A DNA stretch of 64,000 bases from Entomortierella parvispora. Lineage: Eukaryota; Mortierellomycota; Mortierellomycetes; Mortierellales; Mortierellaceae. Where the stretch lies: assembly GCA_963573315.1 (NCBI GenBank), contig OY752141.1, forward strand, positions 2,418,001 to 2,482,000. Reading direction: 5' to 3'. Below are positions 52,488-63,908 of this stretch, one piece after another (positions within the stretch are counted from its first letter, which is position 1; each line of letters begins with the position of its first letter). The position numbers were made by a program, and so were the translations under genes. The notes beneath the pieces were generated by a model. It saw only the letters and a list, made by a program, of their open reading frames with translations, was not told where the DNA came from and ran no database searches.

Positions 52488-54794
52488 TTAGTAGCGCCTG
52501 GAATAGTCAAACTTCATCTTGATGAGGTATCGCATCTTGATCTGACTTGTGTTGTACACAATATACTCGTTGTACGCCAAACGGTAGCCATTGCTGTTCC
52601 TAGTTTCCGTCTTGAGCTTGCCGGCTTGAATGCGGACATCATTGTCAATGATCACATCGCCTTGCTCGTCAGGGTACGAGAGTCCGAGACCCTTGGTGGA
52701 GTGCTTGCCAGCCTTCTCAGAGTTGGTCTTGGCATAGTAGTCAGACTGTTCAATCTCAAACATGTCTCCGAGAGCCACCTCGCACAGTAGCATCAGTCCA
52801 GTGTTGTTACGGGGTCCGGTGAAGCAATAGTTAGCCGATTTCGAAACACAATCTGCAAAGTAGGCACCCTTGTCGAACATGTAACCGGTCACAGGTGCTT
52901 CTGGGGGAGCTATTATATCGAATACGGAAAAAACAACGAAGGAACATGTCAGCATCACCAGCCATAAGAGATCTCAATTCGACAAGGTTACAAGGTATTA
53001 AAAAAACAGTTAAAAAAAACTTACCAATACGAAGACCCTGGCTCAGAATACCAACATAGTTGGTAAGACGAGAGCCATGCCAGAGCAAACGACGATTGTG
53101 GAATTTGCTAAAGCCAGACGAGTCAAATCGGTCCTGCTCGCCCTCACGATCCAGGTCAAAGACCTCGTCAATGACCAGACCATACTGACTGTGCGTGGAT
53201 CCATGTGAGTTCTTGGTAAACTGCTCAATAAGCTTGAATCGTTCCGAGTTCTTGTCCATAGGCTCCAGTTTGTTGAGCTTGAGTGAAGCAAACTTCTGGT
53301 CCAAAGGATTCACAGTCATGGCTTCATCCGCCTTCTTGTTCTCCTTCATCAAGTGTTGAGCAATCTCAATCTCGGCCAGGGCTTCGAGCATATCCAGTTT
53401 CTTCTTGAGTGTCTGAGGATCGCTAATCACCGGAGGGGTGTTCCGTCCAAAGTTGTGGGGGATGACCGTGTAGAAATCGCTGGACAGTCTCATCAACTCT
53501 GTTCGGTTGACAGGTGTAGAGCTGGAAAGAGCCTCGCCAATCTCTTTGAGAACCAGGTAACCGCGGAGAATTGTAGCCTTGGCCAGTTTGCCAAGCGGCA
53601 TCTTATCAGCATCGTAGTCGAGCTCCTTCATCTGGTTGGCCATCATGGTCTGGTTGAAGATCAAGTTCATCAGGTCTTGGACTTTGGGATCCAGGGTCGA
53701 TTCAGGGACAGGGTGCTCCTTTTCTTTTTCCCTCCTGATCGCGGCCTTTGCTTCCTTCCTAGCTTCATCATCTTCATCATCCTCATCCTCAGAGTCACCA
53801 TCATCTGGGGGGAGCAAAAAGTACTTGCCTACACAAAGTAAATATTATAAAAAGAAAAATTCCGGTTTGTTAAATGCCACCCAGGGAACAAGGGTAACCT
53901 TAATCAAGGAAACGAGAAGGACTTACCATGCACCTTGGAAAAGTTATCGCGATCCGCCCAGCTGTTTCTGGTTTTATCCCTGAACTTGCTCTCAAAGACC
54001 TTTTGGGCAGCGGGGAGCGTCGAGGTAATATCGGTTGAGGACTGTCCTTTTGCTCCCACACGTCCCCAGCGCGCATAGCATGCAAAGGAGTTACGGGCCT
54101 GGTTAGCCAGGACTTGGATAAAGTAGAACTTGTTGTTGTTGTTTCCAATGTCGGTTTGGTTCAAACGCGCGTCCCAAGCCACGTCGGTGTCAACGTAAAC
54201 CTCATACCCGTTCAGACCGCAATGAGGATCGACGCGAGGTTGCTTGATAGCTTTTGTGCTCTTGGTCGCCGCCTTGTCCACCTTGTTGGTCAACGATTTG
54301 ATTTTCTTGTCGACGGTGGCCTTGGTCTCCTTTTCCTCGTCGTCCTGTTCGTCTTCGCTAGCCTTGCGCTTCAGTCCTTTTGCAGCAGGAAGAGGTGGTG
54401 GTGGAGCTGGTGCAGACGTGGAGATGACTGGGGCTGGAGAAGTAGCATTGGCAGTGGTAAAGATCAGCTTGTAGGGGGTTTCATCGAGGCGCTTCTGTCT
54501 AGAAATGGAATCGATGACCCAGTTGAGTGAAACGAGAGAAACACCTTGAGCCAAAGCCTTTTGGACTTTGGTGGTGCTCTTTTGGATCTCTTGGAGGTTG
54601 GTGATCAGATGCGTGATTTTCTTGGTGAAGGTGGCGGGGACAGTAGCGCCGGATTCAGGGCTGAGGACGATCTTGAGGATGTCGGCTTGGGTGAGCGAGG
54701 GACTTGTTCCCGAGATGGAAAAGACACAGTCCGCGAAGAGGGGGACGGGAGCCGCGACGACGACGGCGTCAGCAGCAGCGCGTTTTGGAGGCAT
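52488..54794 (-). CDS. Poly(ADP-ribose) polymerase, BRCT-WGR-PRD-CAT type
   Basis: Three exons, 54794-53927, 53828-53025 and 52909-52488, encode 697 residues. PARPs use NAD+ to add ADP-ribose chains to proteins, mainly at DNA breaks in the nucleus. Domain order: BRCT at about 15-105 (with Leu-Asn-Trp-Val-Ile-Asp-Ser-Ile near its end), a Lys-rich linker with basic clusters, WGR at about 200-290 (Ala-Arg-Trp-Gly-Arg-Val-Gly), helical regulatory domain at about 325-460, and catalytic domain to the end. The H-Y-E triad is present: His540 in Leu-Leu-Trp-His-Gly-Ser-Arg, Tyr574 in Gly-Ala-Tyr-Phe-Ala-Asp, and Glu672 in Tyr-Asn-Glu-Tyr-Ile-Val-Tyr. Chain-elongating polymerase activity is therefore expected. 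Zinc fingers of animal PARP1 are absent, as in known filamentous-fungal PARPs. All junction phases fit. Confidence 0.93.
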
Positions 54795-55405
54795 ATCGAC
54801 AAACGAACAAAGAAAGTAGAAAAAAAAAAGAAAAAAAAAAAAAGGATTGATGAGAAGTAGATTTGAAACTAAAGAATGCGAGGAATGTGAGTTGAGTGAT
54901 GAGATGAAACTGATTGAGGGAGAGGATGAGCAAGTAAGTGAATGAGTGAGTGAGTGATGGAGGAGAGGGGAAGGGAAGGGTGAAGATGAGGAAGAGAGAA
55001 AAGAGATGGGGAGAGTGAGAAAGATGAGCAAGTTTTCTTTTATCTGTGTCTTTGTGTCCTTGTGCCTGTGTGTGTGTGATGTCCTGATGGGCGGATGCGG
55101 CCGTTTGCCTTTCTGCCACCACCACGACAGGACAGGATTGACGTGTATCTTCAACAGTGTGCTGCTGCTCTGCTCTCACGCCCTCCTCCCCTCTTCGCTC
55201 GCTTTTTGCCACCATTCTCTTTTTTGGCGGGAACCTTGTTTCTCTTTTATCTTTGCAGTCACTCTCCTCCCAGCCCGGGGCCCCTTCATTCGACAGCCAC
55301 CTGCATTCCTGTCTCTGCTACTGTCTTCAGTTATTACGACAATATTTTTACTAGGCTATGGTGTTTGCGTATTTCATGTCTGTTCTTGCTGCACAGGCAA
55401 CCCCG
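54795..55405. other. Intergenic between PARP and the MAPKKK gene
   Basis: No gene is supported. The left half is A/G-rich on plus (PARP leader), with an A run of about 22 bases broken by two G near 54820-54843. The right half is T/C-rich 3' flank of the kinase gene, and long frames in it are low complexity. Confidence 0.5.
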
Positions 55406-58400
55406 CTACTCTTGTGTCGTCGTCGTCGTCGTCTCAGACCCCTCAGAGCCCCAGTCACTGTTCGCTCTGCTCAAGACCGCTCGCGTCGCCGCGTCTGCAC
55501 TCTCGCTGACCTTGTGCGTCGCTGCTGGCCCCACATGGCCTGCGATCGGGTCTGTCAGACACAGGTTTAGCACCGGTGACATCTGTGCCCTGTTATCCAA
55601 CACCCTCGGGCTGCCCGTCCTGTACATATCCAGCCCAATCTCGCGTGCAAATCCTCCGTGGTCTACCAACGGCGATGTCGGTAGTGGAGCCAACATTGTC
55701 CGAGTGTTTCCATCACTGCCAGGGAGACCAGCAATGTTGAGTCCTTCAGGTCGGGCCACCGATGTCGTTGTCGGCCCTGCCGCTCTATCGGCGGAATGAC
55801 GGCTCTCAGGACTGGCTACTTGATGAGGCGAAGATTGAAGCGACGCTTGTCTTGACCATTCCTCACGCTCTCGAATGGCGCTCAGCATCAGCTCGACTTC
55901 AGACCCAACCTCTGAAATAGAATCAGAGACAGAAGACTCGGGACTCTTTGCTCCAGTTGCACTATCCTGCCTGGGGTCTTGTCCCCCATGCGGCCTATCA
56001 ATCGCATCCTCGGCTTCCGCCTGGGTTGTCTCCCCACTGTCCTGTCCCTCATGACTCTTCGCCTCATGGCCCTGATCAACAGAAGAAGGTATTGCCTTGG
56101 GTTGCATGTCATCGTCACTCTCCAGATCTGAATAGGAGCCCCTACTTGCCTCGTATGGATAATCTTTCAGGTCTGCCTCCTCTTCATCGGGAACTCTTTG
56201 CTCTTCATGAGAACCGTTCATGGAATGTTCGCCTTCAATCTCCGAGTACTCATCATACTCATAAGATTCCATGTCCTCTTCTGTGTCAACGCCTTTGAGC
56301 CACTCATCCCGGAGAAGTTCATCCGCCGAGGCGCGGTCTCGGGGACTACGGATAAAGCAACGCTTCAAGAACGCGATACCCTTGGCACTCATCTGGGAGG
56401 GATCCGGCAAAGGAGGATGGGATGTGGCCACATGGTACATAACAGCCCACTCATTATCCAAATGAGCCCAAGGTCGGCGACCCGTCGCCATTTCGAGGAC
56501 ACAGCAACCAAGAGACCAGATATCCATACTGCCCTTGCGACCCTTTTCGCCGTTCTTGATCACCTCAGGAGCCATATACATAGGAGTGCCGTTCAGAGAA
56601 TTTGCTCCGACGCCGACATTGACACTCTGTCCTGACCGTCCGTGAGTGCGCGTCCTCTGGTTCTTGGCCAAGATCTTGGCGGCTCCAAAGTCGACAAATT
56701 TGATGTTACCGAGATGATCCAAGAGAATATCTATTGATGATACAAAGCCATTTCTCTCCGTTAGAATGCTACACCTTGTTTCAATTCTGGAAAAAAAGAC
56801 GACTCAACTTACTGTCAGGCTTGACATCCCGATGGACAACATTCTTGCGATGAAGATAGGACAACCCCTTCAACATCTGCATGGTATAAAACTTGATAAC
56901 CTTCTCGTCTTCGATCCTTCCGTGTGCCAATAGATCAGCCAAACTGCCTCCTTGACAGTACTCCATAAAAATGAATACTTTGTGCCGATGGACCTCAATG
57001 TTGTCGTACCGCACAATGTTTGGATGATGCATCATCTTCATCACCTTCATCTCATCACGAATCGACTCGAACAGCGACATGGACGCGTTCTGGAATCGGA
57101 TCTCTTTCACTGCAATGAGATCTCCTGTCATCGAGTTGGTACCCAGGTAAACGGTTCCAAACGTACCAGAGCCGATATACTTTGCCATTTGCCAACGAAT
57201 CGCCACCGAATCTGTCAATCCCGCAAGGTACACTAAGGACTGATCTTCGGGTTTTTGACCATCCAGAACTTTTCCGATGACCTTGATGTCCTGCTCTTTC
57301 TCCGTCCTTCCTTTTTCCAAGAGTGCCAGCTTTTCCTGTTGGAGCAGTAGATTCTTGGCTGCCTCGTCTGAGAGCGTAGACTCGTTTGCTGTTGCAAGTC
57401 GTAGCATGGTTGTGATTTCCTCCGCGAGTCGGGTCTGACCTTTTGATTTGTATTTCTGTCTTCCATCCCGTTCATTCCGTTGGGCTTCGCTCTGATTCCT
57501 GGCTCCATGAATATCGAAATGGGAGATCAAGAGGGTCATGCAGCCAGCAATTTTGATCCGCAGCCAGGAAAATTCAGAGTCGCTTAGTGCGAGAATATTG
57601 TTGCCCTTGGTCATCTTCATGGCGAAATTCAGAGCCGCCATGGCCCATCGGAAGGTTTGGCGTTCTGTTTGGTCGCAATCATCGCATACAAAACTGACCC
57701 AATCGATCGCAAGACGGAGCAGTTTGAGATTGTACTGGGATCTGGGCAGACCTTCCATGGAACTGAGAGAAGTCAGACCATAATCAGTTGCAAAACGGAA
57801 GAAGGGTTGCACAAGGTCCTGACAATTAGGAACTCGCATCGTCACTTTGCGGAGGACAGTAACAGATTGAGCAATGGTATCTGCAAGCTTATACGCAGAC
57901 TTCTTGGCCTTGTTGAGCTCCTTGTTCAGCTGCGTGACATTGGCCCTGCTTTCCGTGATTAGCTCCAGGCCGTGCGGATCGGCGATTTTACTAAATCGTT
58001 TCTTGCATGCATCCAGTAGACTGCCTCTTTCAGAGATAAGACGAACTCGCCCTGGCTTGAGGTCAAGGTCGATACCATGAACACCGGACAAGGTCATAAT
58101 GGGTCCTGACCAGACAAAACGTTCTCTCGGCGTGAACATCAGGATATAGCCTGTGCCCGCTTGTTCGAAGCATGACCTCAATGTCTGAGGGATCCAGACA
58201 GCCTTTTCAGCAACCTTGTGCTCCACAATCATGTAGGTTCCCGTTGCTTCCAGCTCGCCTGTAAACACCATCACGTGGTTCGTCTCGGCTAGTCTGTTCA
58301 TCAACGCCCCAAAGCTATCGCTCGACTTCTTATCCAGCAAATACTCGGCAGCGTTCTCAAATGTGTCTGTCAAAGTCCTGTTGAATGCACAAATAGGTCA

Positions 58401-60613
58401 GGGGTTATTTCTTCGCCACTAGTGCATTGGAGTCACAACACCCTGCAGTAAATAATCAAGTCTAGTGTGTTTTGATTACCTTGCAAAGCGCCTTAGCCTG
58501 TTTGCTCTGAATCGAACGTTCTCCAGCACCTTTCCGTAGAACTTTGTCACCTCACTTGCCGTTTGGGGGAGATCGGGTTTTTCCTTCATTTGCTCCTGCA
58601 GATGCTTGTACAAAAATATTGTAGACTTGCTTGTCAAAAAGCTAACGTGGTCAGTCACAAAGAAGAGGGAAAGAACAACGGGTTAAAAAAAAAAGAGTTT
58701 CGAAACTGTTGAAGCCCGTAGCATACAATTAACCGTTCAGTGTTTTTGATGTCCATACCATAGCTGCCCTGCCGTATCCAATCCAATGCCATCGATCCTT
58801 TGTCCGAGATCGCTCAAGCTCTCCCACTCCAGATCCAGGACCGAGTCGGTGTATTTCTTGGACTGCCCCCAGTATTCAACCTTCCACGATAGAAGCTTGA
58901 AATAAAACGTCATTGACCTTTTGAGGACTTCCTCATAGTCAGAACTGATGCTCGGAGCAATGTACCAGCCATCCTCGGGGCATTCCAGCTCCTCATAATC
59001 GAATCGGATCTCACAGGCCAGGAACAGAGAGGACTTGAACTCTTCCAATTTTTGGTCCACAATTTGCAACGTCGGCACCGTGAGCTGACCAGAGTACTCT
59101 AGTCGTAATCGCAAACACTCCTGCATCAAGGTGGCTGGGAACCTGATCAACTGTTGGAGCTCTGGCATCGTAGGTGCTAGACCCATGCTCGCAAATGCCA
59201 CGGCATTCTCAATCATAGTCTTCTTGATCTGATGCAGTGCCACTTTGAGGGATTTCAGAGTCTTCTTCTTGAACGTAAGTTCCAGCTGGCTCTCCTTGAG
59301 CAAATGATCCACAAAAGAGACCTCGTCTGGGTCTGCCGTCTCGGATCGTGTCACCGTCAGTGTGTCGCTCCCGGTCCAGTCCTTGAGAATACTGTACTGG
59401 ATTTTCATTTGCTTCATGATGCTTGCAAACGCGTTCAACGCCCCAAGTCGGAACTGGAACTTGGGCGACTTGTAGATTGGTTTGTCGATTGCCTCCGTCT
59501 TGGGATAAAGACTCTCGACAATGTCAACCTTGTGCAATACATCCAGGACCTGGTCTAGTGACGATTTAGAGCTGTTGGGGTCGACTTTGAAATCCAGCAC
59601 CTCCTGCAAGAACCCATCGACCTGTGTCCTGGCCATCTCCACGAATCTCTGTTCATCACTTACAGGTCGGGAACGGAGCGTAGCTCGGATGCCGAGCCAG
59701 ATTTGTTGCTTGAGGGCAGGTTGGATTTCAAAGTTGGGGTTCTCCAACCGTTTGTTCTCGATACTGAAAACATCTCCGGTCAGGACGGACTGCAACATGC
59801 TCTGCCAGTCGATGCGTTCACGGTTCAGCTCGATAACGCCCTCGTCCGAACTCGACGCTGGCTGCATGAATCGATCAAGTCGTTCTTGGTCCTTGTTACT
59901 GGATCTCAGAGTGTCGTCCTCATCCACTTCTCCGTGGTTGTCATAGTATTCATCAATAGGGTCAGCCTCCGTAGTGCCTGCAGGCGACTCACTCGTATCC
60001 AAGGTATTGAATCGCACCATGATCTCGTCTGGGATGCTGCGCCGCACTTCGTCATCTGCTTCAGCCTCGGCTTCATTCTCCATGGATGTCTGCGCGTCCA
60101 TTTCATCATATGTATCATCATCCAGATCTGCGCTGTTGTCGTCCTCTGAATTGTTATCTTCGTTGTCGTCGTTGTCATCCTCTTCCTGGAAAAAGAACCT
60201 CACGCCCTTTTTCCTTTCAGCTTCAGACTCGGAACGGGGCGGTATAGTTCCTGTGCTGGTGCCTGCGATAGAGAGAGAGGGTCCTGATATTGTCTGGCTC
60301 ATTCTAAGGTGAGGCAGAGGAAGGCACATTGGGAGCATTAAGGGAGGTGGCCTCAGAAACACAGAGAAATGAAGACATGGGGCAAAGGGCAGCATGAAGC
60401 AAAGGCAAAAAATAAAACAAAGTGTCCCTACCCAAAAGTAGCATGGTTGACTCCGTTGGCGTGATGTTCATCGAGACTGGGGCGCAGGGGCCAGGTCATG
60501 TTGAGCGAGCTACGTGCTGAGGTTGAGCGCTCATTCGGTCGATGGAGACTGGAGGGGCGGGAGACCGAGATGGCATCTTCATCCTCGCCTTCTTGGACGC
60601 GCAGACTGGACAT
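55406..60613 (-). CDS. MAP kinase kinase kinase, Ssk2/Ssk22/Wis4 type
   Basis: Five exons, 60613-60432, 60303-58759, 58641-58480, 58377-56813 and 56730-55406, encode 1,592 residues. Ssk2-type kinases receive the response-regulator signal and phosphorylate the Pbs2-type MAPKK in the Hog1/Sty1 stress pathway. The regulatory half has the family's Leu-Asn-Arg-Glu-Arg-Ile-Asp-Trp-Gln-Ser-Met-Leu and Ile-Trp-Leu-Gly-Ile-Arg segments (about 225-290). The kinase domain spans about 1024-1300: Gly-Ser-Gly-Thr-Phe-Gly-Thr-Val, the Ala-Val-Lys lysine, Val-His-Arg-Asp-Val-Lys-Pro-Asp-Asn (split by the last intron) and Asp1165-Phe-Gly, then Gly-Thr-Pro-Met-Tyr-Met-Ala-Pro-Glu. Unusually, about 290 residues follow the kinase, acidic then Ser-rich; in yeast Ssk2 the kinase is near the end, as I recall. 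A sensor-side acidic stretch (about 85-150) lies N-terminal. Confidence 0.9.
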
Positions 60614-60833
60614 GATGAGCGGGCCGAAGCACTAGTGACCGAAGGTTGTGTTGTTCGTGCGTTTGGTGGGGTGAGGATGGAATGTGCAAAAGAAAGGAGA
60701 TGTGGAGATGGATGGAACAAACCGAGGAGGGAGAAGAAATAAAAAAGATATGAATAAAATTATGGAGGCAATAAATGTTTGATATATTTATGAGAATAAA
60801 TTATTATAGATAAACGGGTAAGTGGCTGCAAAA

Positions 60834-62597
60834 CTAGATTTGCTTCTTTTCCTTTTCGGCATACGTGACCGATGTCGAAGACGATGAAGGCGATGAAGGC
60901 GATTTGTCGATTGCAGTTTGTTGTTGCTGGTCCTGTTCTTCATCCTGAGATGGCTTTTTCTCAGACTCCTTGGTGCGGGCCTTCTTTCTCCGCTTGTTCT
61001 CAAAGGTCTCGAGGGTCTCCTCACCCCGGTTGACCCACTTCTTCAACCAGCCAACCATGAACGCGCCGCTGAACAACTGCTCTACATGGTAGATCAACAA
61101 CGGCGTAGCCAGCAATCCAGCGAGTGAATCCGTCGCATTGCTTGCATACAAGATCTTGATCATCGGAATACCCATCGCCACGGACTTTGTACCGCCACAG
61201 AACAGAACCGCCACCGTGTCAGCCTTGGTAATAGGTCCAGCAAATCGCTGAGCTTTCGTTCGAGGAAGACTTAATCCTTGAGTCACGCTCGAATAGTTGC
61301 CATCCTGGGTATCATGAGCGATGTTGTTATTTTGGACGCCTTGCTCCAATTGAGCCTCCTGTCGCTCCTTTTCTTGCTCGTTAAATTCCATAATCTGGAG
61401 GATTCGAAGCTTGGCCGGTCGGACACGGGCCATACAGCCCAAGAAAAAGGTTGCAGTCCAGAATGTAAAAGCCTGGAGACCTCCAATGGCAATGATTTCT
61501 CCAGCGGTCACAGACGAGAACGTGTTGTTGTTGAATGCATCACAGAACACGGTCCAAACCAAGATCAAAAGACAGGTACTGTTCAAGGTCGGGAAGTGCA
61601 CCATCCTCTTGGCCCATTGGATTGACCGGGGGAAAAAGTAGAGGTAAATCTGTCCTGCAACGATAGGCAAAAGGATAGTCGAGCCCAGATCCCGGAGAAT
61701 CGTTGGATAGTCCAGACCGTGCTTGCCTGAGGGTGAGGTTGAGGTTCCATCCAAGAGGAGCAACACAATCACGGGCGAGATAAAGACACCTAGCAAGTTT
61801 CCGAGTGCAGCATTAAATAACGCGAGGGGCTCGCTGCCGTCCGAGTTGGCCGTCATGACGACATTGGACGAGATTGTGGTCGGAGTAGCAGATGTCACTG
61901 ACATGCCGGCCAAGAGAGTCGCGTTCAGGCCCGTGAGTCCCATCACTGAGGTGATGGCCTTGACCCAAAGGGGGATGACAATAAAGGAGGTAAGCTGGAC
62001 TAGGAGATGAGCACGGTAATTCATAGCCGAGATAAGGAGTTCCTTGGTCTTGAGAGAAAGTCCCGAGAGTAAGAAGATGCAGGAGGTAACACCATACTTG
62101 ACCGAGTATTCGGGACGAATGGGGCCGCCAGTCCTGCCCCATTTGGGAAAGAAACGAGCGAGGATGATTACACCGACGAGACCGAGAAGGAACCAGTTTT
62201 TCATCCACAGATCCCATGCCTTAGCCCTCCATTGGCTTTTAGGAGCGGCGGTTTCTTCTGAGGCGGTTTCTTCTGCAGGGGTATCATCATTGGCCTTTGC
62301 GGACTCTTCGCGGTCTGTGAAACGGAGGTCAGTGTCAAAAGCAACATTGTCCTCTTTGGAGTGTGGCGACAGTTCAACGGTTGTTGAGGGGCTATGTTGT
62401 TGGTGCAGATTAGCATTGTTGTCCAGAATCGTGTTGGTCAAGGTGGGTATCGTGATCTGGTGCTGTTGCGGAGAGGTGGATGAGGAGGAAGAGGCGGGCT
62501 CAGGCGAGGAGTGAGAGTCGCTTGCTCTAGCGTCGCTGCCAGGTACGGTTGCCAAGGGGGTGACGGAGACGTCTGTCGGGGACCTCCGTTCGGTCAT
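60834..62597 (-). CDS. RCH1: Rch1/SLC10A7-type bile-acid-sodium-symporter-family protein
   Basis: This intronless frame encodes 587 residues. Residues 1-130 are Ser/Thr/Glu-rich and hydrophilic. From about 135 (Trp-Phe-Leu-Leu-Gly-Leu-Val-Gly-Val) come nine or ten membrane helices to about residue 535, interrupted by a loop of ~70 hydrophilic residues before the last helices. Landmarks are Phe-Leu-Leu-Ser-Gly-Leu-Ser-Leu-Lys-Thr, Pro-Leu-Trp, Ser-Ala-Thr-Pro-Thr-Thr-Ile-Ser-Ser-Asn-Val and Asn-Ala-Ala-Leu-Gly-Asn. These match the SLC10A7/Rch1 branch, whose fungal members regulate calcium uptake at the plasma membrane. The cytosolic tail is Lys/Gln/Ser-rich. It is transcribed in the same direction as the MAPKKK gene that follows it, with about 220 bp between them. 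Function is from family knowledge. Confidence 0.87.
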   Translation of the reverse strand: MTERRSPTDVSVTPLATVPGSDARASDSHSSPEPASSSSSTSPQQHQITIPTLTNTILDNNANLHQQHSPSTTVELSPHSKEDNVAFDTDLRFTDREESAKANDDTPAEETASEETAAPKSQWRAKAWDLWMKNWFLLGLVGVIILARFFPKWGRTGGPIRPEYSVKYGVTSCIFLLSGLSLKTKELLISAMNYRAHLLVQLTSFIVIPLWVKAITSVMGLTGLNATLLAGMSVTSATPTTISSNVVMTANSDGSEPLALFNAALGNLLGVFISPVIVLLLLDGTSTSPSGKHGLDYPTILRDLGSTILLPIVAGQIYLYFFPRSIQWAKRMVHFPTLNSTCLLILVWTVFCDAFNNNTFSSVTAGEIIAIGGLQAFTFWTATFFLGCMARVRPAKLRILQIMEFNEQEKERQEAQLEQGVQNNNIAHDTQDGNYSSVTQGLSLPRTKAQRFAGPITKADTVAVLFCGGTKSVAMGIPMIKILYASNATDSLAGLLATPLLIYHVEQLFSGAFMVGWLKKWVNRGEETLETFENKRRKKARTKESEKKPSQDEEQDQQQQTAIDKSPSSPSSSSTSVTYAEKEKKQI

Positions 62598-63563
62598 TCC
62601 GTTTCTTGTTTTGTTTGATGAGAGGAGGGCAGGCAGGAGGTGAATGCACAGAGATGTCCTTGAGGAGAAGGGAGAAGGAGAGGAATGTCCTGAATGGAGG
62701 AAAAGGGTTCAGTGAAAGAGCGGAGTGGAGTGGAGAGACGGGAACCCAGAGAAGCAAGAGCGTCTTGTTCCTGGGAAAAAAGGAGGAAGGGAGGGAGAGG
62801 AGAGAGGAGAGCAGGGAGAGAAGAAGGGAGGCGGCAGGGACGGACAGTGAGGACAGTGAGGAGAGAAGGGCAAAAGAGAGAAGAGAAGAGAGAAAGAAAG
62901 AGAGAAGAGAGAAAGAAAGAGAGAAGAGAGATGCGGCCCCGTCCTCATTAAGTAAGAAACGGCGACCCAGGTAGACCCAGGTGGTTGCAACTTGCATGCA
63001 CCCTCGCAGCCTGGCAAAAGGCGGGCGGGATGCGAAAATGGATCGGAGTCGTCTCTCGGTACAAAGAGCATGGAGGTCACCAAAGCCAAGGTTTAAGTTG
63101 CATGCTGCTGTCCGAGCAAAAGAAGGAAGGCAAACGTCCTGTTGGGCGGGGTGGGGTGAGTGCGCTGGATGTACTCTACCCTTGCCAACTCTTTGCTCTT
63201 GGGTTCTGTCTCTGTCGCTCGCTCTCTTGCCTCTTGCTCTCGCCTCCTGCCTCTTGTCCATCCGTCGCTTTGCTCTTTTTCCCTAGAATAATCCTCTGGC
63301 CGACACTCCTACCAGGTAGATGCAGCATGCAGGTCAAACCTCTCGGGTATCGGCCCTATGCGTCCCTTTGTCCACTGCCAACCAGGCTGATGTTTTGTTT
63401 TGTGAGCTTTGACTGTTCGAAAAGCTGGGTTTATCCACAAAGTGCATGGCAATCCATTCTCACTCACTCTCACTCTCACTCTCTTTCTCTCTATCTCTCT
63501 ATCTCTCTCTCTTCTACACTCTTTCTCAACTCCTGCAGGCTAATGCACGAACCAATCCCCTAG
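62598..63563. other. Intergenic, with a CT-rich microsatellite
   Basis: The left part is A/G-rich (Rch1 leader on the minus strand), including GGAGAGAG repeats. A C/T-rich microsatellite of CTCACT and CTCTAT units spans about 63460-63523 and is followed by a CTCCTGCAG acceptor-like site at about 63538. No complete gene is seen. Confidence 0.5.
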
Positions 63564-63908
63564 ATCCAAACCACAGGCTCACTCCAACCGAATTTTTTAA
63601 CCTCCGGTTACGCCCAACACAACCTGGCAAACCTGAAGGGCACATCGCCGATCAAGGTCCTCCCACCTTCTCCTGGTCAAAGTGTAACAGGAATCATCCT
63701 TCAGCCTCCATCTCTTGCGGAACAAATCAGAGTCATCGATGGCGACAACAACGTCAACGGCAAAGTTCAGGCCTTAATTATTTTACGCTCTCATGGCGTG
63801 CTTGAATGGCGATCTGTGCTCATACCCCTGCCTCGGAGGTTCCCTTCTTGTTTGCTGCCTCTCTCACCTCGAGCCAGAAATGGTCACTTTGCACCACACG
63901 CGCCCTGA
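63564..63908 (+). CDS. Possible internal or first exon of a gene running off the right edge
   Basis: A frame without an early ATG opens after a TAG at 63561 and closes with TGA at 63906-63908. Its first ~70 codons read like real protein: Ser-Leu-Gln-Pro-Asn-Phe-Leu-Thr-Ser-Gly-Tyr-Ala-Gln, Leu-Ala-Asn-Leu-Lys-Gly-Thr-Ser-Pro-Ile-Lys, and Ile-Arg-Val-Ile-Asp-Gly-Asp-Asn-Asn-Val-Asn-Gly-Lys-Val-Gln-Ala. A pyrimidine-rich tract and AG-type acceptors just upstream would suit an internal exon, with the TAG at 63561-63563 itself serving as acceptor. No convincing donor or start was found, so borders are uncertain. I do not recognise the family. The 119-codon ATG frame over the same bases is low-complexity at its start. 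Confidence 0.35.
   Translation: MQTTGSLQPNFLTSGYAQHNLANLKGTSPIKVLPPSPGQSVTGIILQPPSLAEQIRVIDGDNNVNGKVQALIILRSHGVLEWRSVLIPLPRRFPSCLLPLSPRARNGHFAPHAP

Noticed and set aside
60834-62597. Stress-gene cluster of PARP, MAPKKK and Rch1
   Set aside because: The three genes share a strand and all touch stress biology, but they are separated by normal spacers and I see no shared regulatory motif. Chance adjacency is the simpler reading.
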